Assembly (NCBI GenBank): GCA_023228445.1
Contig: JALOBD010000029.1
Coordinates: forward strand, 1-17,426
Direction: 5' to 3'
Origin: Sphaerochaeta sp.
GTDB lineage: Bacteria > Spirochaetota > Spirochaetia > Sphaerochaetales > Sphaerochaetaceae
Length of the DNA: 17,426 nucleotides
The notes below the pieces were generated by a model, which saw only the letters and a program-made list of their open reading frames with translations, searched no databases and had not been told where the DNA came from. Shown piece after piece: positions 6,858-14,898 of the stretch (positions are counted from its first letter, which is position 1; every line of letters starts with the position of its first letter). The translations under genes and the position numbers were made by a program.

Positions 6858-7868
6858 GTGAGGGTAACCATCAAGGAAATCGCAGTCAAGGCAGGAGTAT
6901 CACCGGCTGCAGTCTCAAAAGCCCTCAATAACAAATCTGATATCGGCGATGCGACGCGAGAACGGATCATCCGTATCAGCCAGGAGCTGGGGTATCGGCC
7001 GAATATGATCGCTCGTAATCTGGTGAAGAAGAGCAACAACACTGTCGGCGTACTCGTTCCCGATATCTCGACGCCAATCTATCCGACCATCTACAAGGGA
7101 ATCAATGATACGGCGATCAAACATGGGTATACGCTATTGCTCGGGGATACGAAGCGGAGCGCTGAACAGGAACGCAACTATGTCATCACGATGATGGAGA
7201 ATCGCGTTTCGGGGCTGTTGATAAGCCCGGTGAGCAACGATATTTCCCATATCAAGGAGGTGGTCAGGGACCAGGTCCCGGTGATCTTTTTCGGCGGGAA
7301 GGTCAATGACACCATGCAGCACTATGTCGGAGTTGACAATTATCGGGGAGGACGCCTTGCCACCGGGCACTTGATCGACTCAGGCCATAGCAGAATCCTC
7401 ATGATCTGTGATGACTTGAGTACCAGGACGCGCAATGACCGCGTGAACGGGTACCGGGACGCGATGGTCGAGCGGGGCCTTGAACCCGATGTGCTTTTCA
7501 ATGACCAAGGGCTCACCGGGATGGGGTGTGGCATCTCCTTGGTGCGGACGTTGCTCGGTGAGCGGCGCGTACTGCCGACGGCGCTATTTGCACTCAACGA
7601 CCTGATGGCCATCGGTGCCATGCAGGCGCTCAGTGAAGCCGGCCTGCGTGTTCCCCAAGACATGTGTGTCATCGGATACGATGACCTCTACTTTGTCTCC
7701 CTTCCGATGATCAGCCTGACCACCATCTGGCAGCCAAAATACGAGACGGGAGAGATGGCCTTCGAGCATCTGCACCATATGATGAGCGGAGAACCGGTGG
7801 AGAAAGAGAGCCGGAGAATCGTGCTGCAACCGGAACTGAGGATCAGGGGATCGACAAGACGGGAGTGA
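6858..7868 (+). CDS. LacI family transcriptional regulator
   Basis: A 336-residue repressor-type protein of normal family length. The GTG start at 6858 follows AGGAGAGG at 4-5 nt. The N-terminal helix-turn-helix is classic (TIKEIAVKAGVSPAAVSKAL, about 4-23), followed by the hinge region GYRPNMIARNL and a periplasmic-binding-protein-like ligand domain from TVGVLVPDIS to the C-terminus (ALNDLMAIGAMQAL, VIGYDDLYFVSLPMISLTTI). The ligand domain is typical for sugars or sugar-like effectors, but the effector cannot be read from the sequence. It lies directly upstream of the PHP-domain gene on the same strand (85-bp gap) and divergent from the RpiR-type gene. A candidate operator overlaps its own promoter. 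Confidence 0.93.
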   Translation: MRVTIKEIAVKAGVSPAAVSKALNNKSDIGDATRERIIRISQELGYRPNMIARNLVKKSNNTVGVLVPDISTPIYPTIYKGINDTAIKHGYTLLLGDTKRSAEQERNYVITMMENRVSGLLISPVSNDISHIKEVVRDQVPVIFFGGKVNDTMQHYVGVDNYRGGRLATGHLIDSGHSRILMICDDLSTRTRNDRVNGYRDAMVERGLEPDVLFNDQGLTGMGCGISLVRTLLGERRVLPTALFALNDLMAIGAMQALSEAGLRVPQDMCVIGYDDLYFVSLPMISLTTIWQPKYETGEMAFEHLHHMMSGEPVEKESRRIVLQPELRIRGSTRRE

Positions 7869-7881
7869 ACGCTGCCTGTTT

Positions 7882-7893
7882 TGTCCATGGACA
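7882..7893. promoter_or_regulatory. 12-bp perfect palindrome in the lacI-PHP gap
   Basis: TGTCCATGGACA lies 14 bp after the lacI stop and 60 bp before the PHP start. It could be a regulator site for the PHP gene or a chance palindrome. A GGGG-CATGT-CCCC dyad follows at about 7910-7922. Confidence 0.3.
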
Positions 7894-7953
7894 CTGTGTA
7901 CGTATTGAGGGGCATGTCCCCCAGAGAGATATTGTGAGAGAGGAGTTGAAGAG

Positions 7954-8634
7954 ATGTACAGATATGAGACCCATGCACATTCGTCGGAGTCCAGCCGGTG
8001 TGGGCACGTACCAGCGGTGGAGGGAGTGCGGATGTATCGGGATGCAGGATATCAGGGGATGGTCTTCACCGACCATTTCAACGCAGGAAATCTAGATCCC
8101 TATGGAGAGATTTCCTGGGAAGAGAAGATTGATCGCTATCTTGCTGGATACCGCAACGCCGTACCGGTGGCAAAACAATTGGATATGGATGTGTTTTGGG
8201 GCATCGAGATTCGATTCACAGAGAACGATAACGACTACCTCGTCTACGGAATTGATGATGGATTTCTCAAGGAACACGAGGATATACTCTCATGGTCCAT
8301 CACTCGATTCATGCAATCACTCGCTCATCGAGATGATGTGCTGGTCTACCAGGCGCATCCGTACCGAGCCGGGTGCGCTCCCCTCATGCCAATCGTTGTT
8401 GATGGGTTTGAGATCTACAATGGCAATCCCCGCCACGATTCGCGCAATGGGACGGCAGCGTCGGTGGCTGAGGAGAACCGGCTGTTGATCCTGTCGGGAT
8501 CGGACTTCCATCGCCCAGGGGACCTGGCCACCGGCGGGGTCGCCTTCCCCAGGCGTGTCTCCACGATCGATGAATTCGTTGAAATGATCCGAACCCTTGA
8601 CTCTACATCGCTGATCAGGGATGGCAAGCTCTGA
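7954..8634 (+). CDS. PHP-domain metal-dependent phosphoesterase
   Basis: A 226-residue protein made of one PHP domain, a distorted TIM-barrel with a multi-metal site that hydrolyses phosphoester bonds; relatives include HisK-type histidinol phosphatase, nucleotide phosphodiesterases and PhnPP. All expected ligand motifs are visible: H7-A-H9, TDH (39-41), GIE (E85), QAHP (H135) and SGSDFH (D184, H186). The protein is complete and short, with no polymerase or other fused domain, so a free-standing small-molecule phosphatase or phosphodiesterase is likely. The ATG at 7954 has an AGAGAGGAG site 8 nt upstream. It probably shares transcription with the LacI-type gene and faces the importer operon tail to tail. 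The natural substrate is not evident; the neighbours suggest an imported organic phosphate. Confidence 0.88.
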   Translation: MYRYETHAHSSESSRCGHVPAVEGVRMYRDAGYQGMVFTDHFNAGNLDPYGEISWEEKIDRYLAGYRNAVPVAKQLDMDVFWGIEIRFTENDNDYLVYGIDDGFLKEHEDILSWSITRFMQSLAHRDDVLVYQAHPYRAGCAPLMPIVVDGFEIYNGNPRHDSRNGTAASVAEENRLLILSGSDFHRPGDLATGGVAFPRRVSTIDEFVEMIRTLDSTSLIRDGKL

Positions 8635-8664
8635 ATCATCGATTGCCATCGGTAGGGTAGGCAT

Positions 8665-8739
8665 TGGTTGAGCGGCGTCGGGTGCCAGGGTGTTGCCACT
8701 CAACCATCGCGCTGTTGCTCCCCATCATTGCATGGGGAG
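8665..8739. repeat. Two consecutive strong inverted repeats in a convergent gap
   Basis: The 218-bp gap between the PHP gene and the importer operon has no gene. It holds TGGTTGAG (8665-8672) pairing with CTCAACCA (8699-8706), 8 of 8 with a 26-nt loop, and CTCCCCAT (8718-8725) pairing with ATGGGGAG (8732-8739), 8 of 8 with a 6-nt loop. Neither is followed by a T-run on the + strand. They may end PHP transcription without a U-tract, stabilise the 3' end, or be a small structured RNA. Confidence 0.5.
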
Positions 8740-8800
8740 TAAGCCAGCTCCGTTCTGGTATGGCGGCGAACTTGCTGCCTTCCTCAGGCGGGTGGATAAT

Positions 8801-8833
8801 TAAAAAGGCTGTCTCCATGAGAGAAGACAGCCT
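8801..8833 (-). terminator. Rho-independent terminator of the ABC importer operon
   Basis: On the minus strand, AGGCTGTCT (8833-8825) pairs with AGACAGCCT (8814-8806) around a 10-nt loop, and the stem runs directly into TTTTTAATT. It begins 20 bp after the ATPase stop codon. Confidence 0.88.
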
Positions 8834-8852
8834 GTTGCGCCGCACAGGGGGT

Positions 8853-9929
8853 TCAGTCGAGCCTTGCCTCTGCCTCATCGAACATGAGCATTGCCTCAGA
8901 TTCAATTGAAATCGTACAGTTGTCACCCGTGCTGAATTTCGGCTCGGTGTCCATTCGGGCGAAGAGCAGCACCGACTCTGATTCGATCTGGAGGATCCAC
9001 TCTGGTCCGGTAGGCAGGATTGCGGCAACGCTTCCCTTCATATGCCATCGGCGGTCATCTGCATCGGTGGGAGGATTGATGACCATGGATTCTGGCCTGA
9101 ACGCAATCTTTCGCGCATGCGCTGCCCTGCGGCCCAAGTGTTTTTGTGCAGAGGCGAAGAGCTGAGGGGCGAGTTCCTCTGTGATGATGTTTACCGGAGG
9201 GCTTCCCACAAACTTTGCCACAAAAAGGTTGGCAGGCTTGCGGTAGATCTCCATGGGCGTGCCGTACTGTTGAAGTTTGCCGTCCCGCATGACGGCGATG
9301 CGCGTTGAGAGCGTCATGGCCTCGAGCTGGTCATGGGTGACGAATATGGTGGTATTGCGCAACCGCTCGTGCAACCGTTTGAGTTCAGAGCGCATTTCGA
9401 TGCGCAGCTGCGCATCGAGGTTCGACAGCGGTTCGTCCAGCAGCAGCGTGTTGGGACGAAGGGCCAGCATCCGTGCCAACGCGACCCGTTGCTGTTGCCC
9501 TCCTGAGATTTGGAAGGAGTAGCGCTTCTCCAAACCCTCGATCTGCAAGAGCTTGATGACCGCCTTGATACGTTCCTGCTGCTCCTCCTTGGGTACCTTC
9601 TGCTGGATGAGTCCAAAGCGGATGTTCTCCCACACTGTCATGTGAGGCCAGAGTGCATAGCTTTGGAAGACCAGACCCATGCCCCGTTTTTCTGGGGGTG
9701 TGTACTCTCCGGTGGAGGAGGAGAAGAGGACGTGGTCGTCCAGCAGTATCTCTCCGGATGTCGGTTCCTCAAGACCTGCGAGCATCCGCAGGGTCGTGGT
9801 CTTGCCACATCCGGAGGGGCCAAGGAAGCTTACAAATTCCCCATCGGCGATGGAGAGGGAGAGCGAGTCAACTGCAGTGACATTTCCTTGGAATTTCTTG
9901 ACTAAGTTGCGAATGTGTATTTCTGCCAT
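8853..9929 (-). CDS. ABC transporter ATP-binding protein (FbpC/AfuC/PotA-type)
   Basis: A 358-residue ATPase that powers the importer encoded just upstream. Motifs in order: Walker A GPSGCGKT (37-44), Q-loop Gln89, signature ISGGQQQR (141-148; Ile in place of the common Leu), Walker B TLLLDEP (161-167) and switch His199 (FVTHD). After the nucleotide-binding domain (about 1-235), a C-terminal extension of about 120 residues with FRPES and beta-rich segments fits a TOBE-type domain, as in Fe3+, spermidine, phosphonate and hexose-phosphate importers. The ATG lies 1 bp after the permease stop, with GAGAGGA inside the permease end, so the two are probably translationally coupled. It is the last gene of the operon, followed by a strong terminator. 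Confidence 0.95.
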   Translation of the reverse strand: MAEIHIRNLVKKFQGNVTAVDSLSLSIADGEFVSFLGPSGCGKTTTLRMLAGLEEPTSGEILLDDHVLFSSSTGEYTPPEKRGMGLVFQSYALWPHMTVWENIRFGLIQQKVPKEEQQERIKAVIKLLQIEGLEKRYSFQISGGQQQRVALARMLALRPNTLLLDEPLSNLDAQLRIEMRSELKRLHERLRNTTIFVTHDQLEAMTLSTRIAVMRDGKLQQYGTPMEIYRKPANLFVAKFVGSPPVNIITEELAPQLFASAQKHLGRRAAHARKIAFRPESMVINPPTDADDRRWHMKGSVAAILPTGPEWILQIESESVLLFARMDTEPKFSTGDNCTISIESEAMLMFDEAEARLD

Positions 9930-9930
9930 G

Positions 9931-11748
9931 TCAGTTTCCTCTCAATCCGCTGGTAATACCACTGCCGGTCACTTTTTGGAGCAACAGGGTGAGGATCATA
10001 ATGACGAATATGATCACCACGGTGACGGCGTTTGCCAGCTGGGTATAGCCGTAGTCTATATATCGCAACACCTGGGTGGTCATGAGTTCGATACCCGGAG
10101 TTGCAAGAAATATTACGAGGGTGAGTTCCTTCATCCCCGAGATGAATGGAAGGACGATTCCCGTTATCAAAGTCTTCTTGAGAATAGGGACGACAATCTT
10201 GAAGAACCGCTGCCTCCAGGGGGCCCCGGAGATCATGGCGGCCTCCTCAGGTTCGGTACCCAGTTGCATCATCGCCGCAGTACCGGCACGGGCTGCGAAG
10301 GGCAGATACTTGATCGACATGGCCAGGATGATCAGGGCCATGGTGCCGTACAAGCTGGGAATCGGGCCTCTTCTTACGGCAAAGAGCGTGAGGTAGGCGG
10401 CACCGAACCCGATCGTGGGGATGATGTAGGGGAGGAAGGAGAGTTGCTTGAGATACCCGGCTACCTTTGACCGCGAGTAGCGCACCGATACATAGCCGAT
10501 GAAGGTCCCGATTCCCCCTGCGATCACTGATACGACCGATACAATCCTCACACTGTTCCATGCGGACCTGATCACATCAGGGTTTCTCAGAATCCCGGAG
10601 ATGCCGGCGAGCTGGGAGATGGATGTGCCAATCCAGTAGTCAAGCGTGAAGTTGTCCAAGGAGAATATGCCCATCCTGATGGAAACGGTTGAGAGCAGCA
10701 GCGTTGCCATGGGCAGGACAGTGGAGAGCAGGAGCACCACGATGAGGAAGATCACGGCGGGCACCTTCAAGATACCGAGTTTCTGTCTGTTCTGGAATGA
10801 GCCTTTGCCCGATACCGTGACGAATCGCCGCGCTTCCTTGACAAAGAAGATATCGATGCTGACCACGGCCATCCCGATGAGGACTATCACCAGGGTCAGG
10901 ATGCTGGCAAGACCCTGCTCTCCCCGCTGCACCGCGCCGTAGAGGGAGGTGGAGAGCAGCGTGTAGCGAACCGGAGACCCCAACAGGTAGGGTGTGCCAA
11001 ATGAACCGATGGTCCGGGAGATGATCAAGAGCCCTGAGGACATCAGTGCGGGCAGCAGCATCGGCATGACGATTGTTCGCAGGACCACCTCCTTGCGAGC
11101 TCCCACCATGCGGGCCGATTCCTCAAGCTGCACGTCAACTGATTGCAAGGAGGAGCCGAATAGGAGGAACGAGAGGGGGAAGAGGCTGAATATCAGGGTG
11201 ACGGTTATTGGAAAGAAGCCGTACGCCAACCAATCAGGAGGCGAGTATCCCAACGTCTCCATGATCCCCATTGAGCCGGCTATCCGTCGGTTCTTGAAGA
11301 GGGTTATCCATGCCAATGCGAAGGTCCACGAGGGTGCAATGTACGGGAGGATCATCATCTTGCTGAAAAAATCTGATCCAGGACAGTCGGTACGTACCAA
11401 TATCCATGCCAGGATGAAGCCGAGCAGCACAGATCCCGTCAGGGTTACGAGCGACATGACCAGGGTCCGCTGCAGGGGCTGCCAGAACATGCTCGTGCTC
11501 ACCGGAGAGCTGAATACTCGCTGAAGGTAGTAGGTGGTCAGCGAACCTTTGGTTGAATTCAGACGTGCTGCATCCCTGAATTGGACCCTGAACCCCTCTG
11601 AAAGGAGTGCAAGCAGCGGGCCCAACACCAGATAGGTGAGCGCCACCACAAGAACAAAAGCGATGATGGGTGTCGGGTCGTGGCGCAGTCTGTACAACCG
11701 GTGCCTTGCCACAGTGGCAAGGCTCCGGTCTCTAGTATCTTTGATCAT
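9931..11748 (-). CDS. ABC transporter fused double permease (FbpB/AfuB-type)
   Basis: A 605-residue inner-membrane protein holding two BPD_transp_1 (MetI-like) permease units in one chain, so a single protein would form the whole channel. The first unit has its EAA loop at about 209-235 (EESARMVGARKEVVLRTI) and the second at about 500-526 (EEAAMISGAPWRQRFFKIVV); each is surrounded by several strongly hydrophobic segments. The linker between units is around 305-330. The fusion is the usual architecture for the Fe3+/hexose-phosphate/2-aminoethylphosphonate importer class. I chose the ATG at 11748 because AAGGA lies 9 nt upstream; an in-frame TTG at 11757 abuts that same site. The gap to the upstream solute-binding gene is 42 bp. 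Confidence 0.93.
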   Translation of the reverse strand: MIKDTRDRSLATVARHRLYRLRHDPTPIIAFVLVVALTYLVLGPLLALLSEGFRVQFRDAARLNSTKGSLTTYYLQRVFSSPVSTSMFWQPLQRTLVMSLVTLTGSVLLGFILAWILVRTDCPGSDFFSKMMILPYIAPSWTFALAWITLFKNRRIAGSMGIMETLGYSPPDWLAYGFFPITVTLIFSLFPLSFLLFGSSLQSVDVQLEESARMVGARKEVVLRTIVMPMLLPALMSSGLLIISRTIGSFGTPYLLGSPVRYTLLSTSLYGAVQRGEQGLASILTLVIVLIGMAVVSIDIFFVKEARRFVTVSGKGSFQNRQKLGILKVPAVIFLIVVLLLSTVLPMATLLLSTVSIRMGIFSLDNFTLDYWIGTSISQLAGISGILRNPDVIRSAWNSVRIVSVVSVIAGGIGTFIGYVSVRYSRSKVAGYLKQLSFLPYIIPTIGFGAAYLTLFAVRRGPIPSLYGTMALIILAMSIKYLPFAARAGTAAMMQLGTEPEEAAMISGAPWRQRFFKIVVPILKKTLITGIVLPFISGMKELTLVIFLATPGIELMTTQVLRYIDYGYTQLANAVTVVIIFVIMILTLLLQKVTGSGITSGLRGN

Positions 11749-11790
11749 GCAAATCAATCCTTCTGGATGTCTCCAATACTCTTAATACGT

Positions 11791-12939
11791 TCAGCGTGCT
11801 GCGTGGATGAACCAGAGGTCCAGCACATCCTGGCTGATCTCCCACGTCAGCTTGTCGTCGAGTATGAGCATGTACTCTCTCCACGCTTCCCAGCTGCCCA
11901 GATCATCGTCGGGGTGTACCGGTACTGCTGGGTTTGGAGCATAGACGCCGATGTCATCCATGAAGGGGGCAACACCTTCTTCGGTGAGCAGGTAGCGTAC
12001 GAACAACCGGGCTGCATTGGGGTGGGGACTCCCATTGACCACCACTACGTGGGTGCCGGAAGCATACCCGATGAAGGGCTCCATCTCAAAGGCCGTGGCA
12101 AGACGAAGTCCAATGTCGTTATCACGCTGTTTCGAGTACGTGTAGAACCCAATGGGTGCGTTCTTCTGTCCCGGAGCACCGACGGCATCGCCGACATCAC
12201 CGTCACTGCGCAGCACAACAGGGTCATTCTTGAAAAATCGTACGATGAACTCCCAGCCTGCGTTCTTTTCAGTCAACTGGATCGGTTTTCCGTAGTAGTC
12301 CCGGTACGCCTTTTCCAGCTTTGCAGCATACTCAGGTTTCGTCATGGTCACAAAGAACCCCAAGTTGGCTGGAGTGGTGGATGGGTCTCTGAAAAATACC
12401 CGGCCTTTCCACTCGGGTTCGGTGAGTTGCCAGATATTGGTTACCGGGCTGGAATCTGAGCTTTCAAAATTGTACCCGAACACACGCTGTCCGAGACGGT
12501 AGGTAAGGGGATACTGCAGTTCACTGGGAATCACATCTGCCAGATCTTGGGGGACCCAGTTGATCACGTATCCCTGTGGGATCAGATCATTGACGATGAT
12601 CGGCGCATCGCTGATACCGATGACGTCAACTTGAATATTGCCTGCATCCACTTCCCGTTTGACTCGCTCAATCTGCTCAGGATTCCCCATCTTGGTTGCA
12701 CGCACGGTAATACCGTACTTTGCCGAAAAGGCAGCTGCGATGGGCTCGATTCTGCTCGACGTGTCGTAGACTGTCAGCTCTCCCTCTGCCTGCGCCAACT
12801 CCACGAGCTTCTCGTAGGAGTATTCCATATCGTCGATGAGGGTCGCAGCTGGGGCCACCTCCTTTGCTCCTGCCGCGAAGATGATGCAAGGTACTGTCAG
12901 CAACAACACCGCACACATGATCAGACTCTTCTTTTTCAT
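11791..12939 (-). CDS. ABC transporter extracellular solute-binding protein (family 1, FbpA/AfuA-type)
   Basis: A 382-residue exported binding protein that captures substrate for the permease and ATPase downstream. Residues 1-23 form a signal peptide (MKKKSL, hydrophobic core, IIFAA) followed by GAKE. Cleavage by signal peptidase I near 22-24 is likely. A Cys at 18 (LTVPC) is preceded by Pro and is a poor lipobox. The mature part has the two-lobe layout of the group: GELTVYDTSSRIEPIAAAFSAKYGITVRA at the N-terminus, PEWKGRVFFRDPSTTPANLGFFVT in the middle and PHPNAARLFVRYLLTEEG near the C-terminus. I do not see an unambiguous tyrosine pair for ferric iron, so iron is not implied; sugar phosphates or other organic phosphates are alternatives. 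First gene of the operon, with a good promoter and a dyad in its leader. Confidence 0.93.
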   Translation of the reverse strand: MKKKSLIMCAVLLLTVPCIIFAAGAKEVAPAATLIDDMEYSYEKLVELAQAEGELTVYDTSSRIEPIAAAFSAKYGITVRATKMGNPEQIERVKREVDAGNIQVDVIGISDAPIIVNDLIPQGYVINWVPQDLADVIPSELQYPLTYRLGQRVFGYNFESSDSSPVTNIWQLTEPEWKGRVFFRDPSTTPANLGFFVTMTKPEYAAKLEKAYRDYYGKPIQLTEKNAGWEFIVRFFKNDPVVLRSDGDVGDAVGAPGQKNAPIGFYTYSKQRDNDIGLRLATAFEMEPFIGYASGTHVVVVNGSPHPNAARLFVRYLLTEEGVAPFMDDIGVYAPNPAVPVHPDDDLGSWEAWREYMLILDDKLTWEISQDVLDLWFIHAAR

Positions 12940-12963
12940 TCCCTGACTCTCCTTTTAATTGAC

Positions 12964-12980
12964 TGTAATAAATATTACGG
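12964..12980. promoter_or_regulatory. TGTAATA dyad, candidate operator in the importer leader
   Basis: GTAATA-AA-TATTAC (12965-12978), with flanking T and G, is a perfect dyad lying about +9 to +22 from the predicted importer start site, a repressing position. It resembles the published HexR (RpiR family) consensus TGTAATTAAATTACA, quoted from memory. A regulator match is inferred, not shown. Confidence 0.5.
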
Positions 12981-12993
12981 TTTTGCAAGTGAA

Positions 12994-13022
12994 ATTTTAG
13001 AATGCTTTTTATGAGCTGTCAA
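12994..13022 (-). promoter_or_regulatory. Strong predicted sigma70 promoter of the ABC importer operon
   Basis: On the minus strand, consensus TTGACA (13022-13017), a 17-bp spacer and TAAAAT (12999-12994). The AAGGAG ribosome-binding site of the solute-binding gene follows downstream. Confidence 0.72.
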
Positions 13023-13050
13023 CAACAATTGGAAAGTATTGGCAGAAGCA

Positions 13051-13065
13051 AAGTGTATTACACTT
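13051..13065. promoter_or_regulatory. 15-bp dyad AAGTGTA-T-TACACTT, candidate operator
   Basis: Perfect 7-bp arms around a central T, located between the two divergent promoters (about 30 bp upstream of the importer -35 box). It shares TGTATTACA with the site centred 30 bp to its right. Confidence 0.5.
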
Positions 13066-13080
13066 ATACGGAATCTGAAA

Positions 13081-13095
13081 ATGTGTAATACAAAT
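13081..13095. promoter_or_regulatory. Second TGTAATACA site abutting the acyl-CoA synthetase promoter
   Basis: ATGTGTAATACAAAT is an imperfect dyad of the same type. Its last base is one nucleotide before the -35 box of the acyl-CoA synthetase promoter. Centre-to-centre distance to the previous site is 30 bp, close to three helical turns. Confidence 0.45.
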
Positions 13096-13096
13096 C

Positions 13097-13125
13097 TTGA
13101 TTTACTTGGTAGTCCCTCGTATAGT
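13097..13125 (+). promoter_or_regulatory. Predicted promoter of the acyl-CoA synthetase-yhbY operon
   Basis: TTGATT (13097-13102), 17-bp spacer, TATAGT (13120-13125). A GAGGAGG ribosome-binding site and the ATG at 13157 follow after about 25-30 bp. Confidence 0.62.
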
Positions 13126-13156
13126 GGGGGAAGATAGTGCGCGTGAGGAGGCTGTT

Positions 13157-14896
13157 ATGGCAGTAAGAAAAGAGTCAGTGAAACCGTGGGATTTCCTGGA
13201 TGAATACCGTGGCAAGACCTTCAAGGGGGAGTGGCCGACGGTTGTGCAGATGTTTGACATCACCGTCAAGCGCTACCCTGAGAATGCGTGCTTTGTCGCC
13301 TTCACACCCGAAAAGCAGAGCCTGACCTACAGCGAGGTACAGAAGCTGGTAATCGTTCTTGCCGATTATCTCGTCTCCAAGGGCATCGGCGAGGGGGACA
13401 AGGTGGCCGTCACGGGCAAAAACAGCCCTGAGTGGGCCATCGCCTACTTGGCTATCCTGTATGCCGGGGCGATTGTCGTACCCCTTGATGCGACGCTGAA
13501 CAACACCGATATGATCAAGCTGATGGCGTTTGCTGGGGTGAAGACCTTCTTCGCCGACAGCGACCGACTGAAGGGGTTTGACGAGAAGGATACCCTTGCC
13601 CTTGTCGAGCGCATCAGTCTGGAGAAGGAGGGCGAACACCCCTTCCTCCTCGACTTGAAGGCTGGCAAGCAGAAGCGGCGGGTCGCCGATGTCGAGGAGA
13701 CTGCGGCGATTCTCTTTACCAGCGGCACCACCGGTACCCCCAAGGGCGTGATGCTCAGCCACCGCAACTTCGTCAGCGACTGCTACCTCGCCCAGGGCAA
13801 CATGTGGATCTACAACACCGACGTCTTCTACGCGATCTTGCCGCTTCACCACTCGTATTCGATGATGGCGGTCTTCTTTGAGGCCATCAGCGTCGGTGCC
13901 GCGATCGTCTTCGGCAAGAAGCTGGTCATCAGCCAGGTCTTCAAGGAGATGCGCGAGGGCGAGGTGACGATGTTCCTCGCCGTTCCCATGCTCTTCAACA
14001 AGATGATCGGAGCCCTGATGGACGGAGTGCGAAAGAAGGGCATCGTCCTCTATGGGATCATCAAGGCCCTGATGGGCCTCTCCGGCCTCATCAAGAAGGT
14101 CTTCAAGGTAAATGTCGGCAAGAAGATGTTTGGCTTCCTCTTGAAGAATCTCTCGCTTGAGAACAACCGGATCTGTATCAGTGGTGGCGGACCACTGCCC
14201 GCCTCGACCTTCAAGATGTTCAACCAGCTGGGTATCGACTTCGTCCAGGGCTATGGCCTGACCGAGACCAGCCCGATCACCCACCTCAACCCGGTCGAGG
14301 CGTACATCGAGACCTCGGTGGGCAAAAAGGTGCCCGGCGTCGAGGTGAAGATTATCGATCCGGACAGCGATGGCAACGGCATCATCTACATCAAGGGACC
14401 GATGGTGATGCAGGGCTACTACAACAACCCCGAAGCGACCGCTGAGGTCCTTGAGGACGGCTGGCTCAACACCGGTGATGTAGGCTACCAGGACAACGAG
14501 GGCTACCTCTACCTCACCGGTCGGGCGAAGAACCTCATCGTCACCGAAGGCGGCAAGAATGTCTTTCCTGAGGAGATCGAGGACTACTTCCAGCTCTACA
14601 ACGAGATCGACACAATCTGTGTGCTCGGCTATCTCATCGACAAGAAGGCCAAGAGCGAGGGTATCAGGGCATTGATCTACCCCGCCCAGGCGTACGCAGA
14701 CGAGATGGAGAAGGAGCACGGGGAGGCGGCCAAGGCCAAGATCGAGGAGCGGATGGAGGCGATAGTCAGCGAAGTGAACCGCAAGCTGCAGTCCTACAAG
14801 AAGATCACCCGCACCACGGTGGTCGACGAGCCGCTTGAGATGACCAGCACCAAGAAGGTCAAGCGCTACATCGTGGCCCAGAAGTACAAGGACTGA
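13157..14896 (+). CDS. Long-chain fatty acid--CoA ligase (AMP-forming acyl-CoA synthetase)
   Basis: A 579-residue ANL-superfamily enzyme that activates a fatty acid to acyl-AMP and then acyl-CoA. Motifs: P-loop-like TSGTTGTPKG (188-197), GYGLTETSP (365-373), the hinge and Mg/AMP region GWLNTGDVGYQDNEGYLYLTGRAKNLIV (435-462, TGD at 439-441), and a C-terminal STKKVKR (564-570) where the adenylation lysine is expected. No transmembrane or signal segment is visible. The ATG at 13157 follows GAGGAGG at 5-6 nt; an in-frame TTG at 13097 is part of the -35 box and is rejected. The gene is 2 bp from yhbY and is transcribed with it. No other beta-oxidation genes are adjacent, so exogenous or membrane-derived fatty acid activation for lipid synthesis is more likely than degradation. 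Chain-length preference cannot be read here. Confidence 0.92.
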   Translation: MAVRKESVKPWDFLDEYRGKTFKGEWPTVVQMFDITVKRYPENACFVAFTPEKQSLTYSEVQKLVIVLADYLVSKGIGEGDKVAVTGKNSPEWAIAYLAILYAGAIVVPLDATLNNTDMIKLMAFAGVKTFFADSDRLKGFDEKDTLALVERISLEKEGEHPFLLDLKAGKQKRRVADVEETAAILFTSGTTGTPKGVMLSHRNFVSDCYLAQGNMWIYNTDVFYAILPLHHSYSMMAVFFEAISVGAAIVFGKKLVISQVFKEMREGEVTMFLAVPMLFNKMIGALMDGVRKKGIVLYGIIKALMGLSGLIKKVFKVNVGKKMFGFLLKNLSLENNRICISGGGPLPASTFKMFNQLGIDFVQGYGLTETSPITHLNPVEAYIETSVGKKVPGVEVKIIDPDSDGNGIIYIKGPMVMQGYYNNPEATAEVLEDGWLNTGDVGYQDNEGYLYLTGRAKNLIVTEGGKNVFPEEIEDYFQLYNEIDTICVLGYLIDKKAKSEGIRALIYPAQAYADEMEKEHGEAAKAKIEERMEAIVSEVNRKLQSYKKITRTTVVDEPLEMTSTKKVKRYIVAQKYKD

Positions 14897-14898
14897 GG

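Noticed and set aside
8853..12939. Calling the importer a ferric iron transporter
   Set aside because: Family resemblance alone does not fix the substrate; no clear iron-binding Tyr pair was identified and the gene neighbours fit organic phosphates better.
11820..12939. Lipoprotein signal on the solute-binding protein (Cys18)
   Set aside because: Pro at -1 and no small residue pattern; the FAA-GAKE end looks like a signal peptidase I site.
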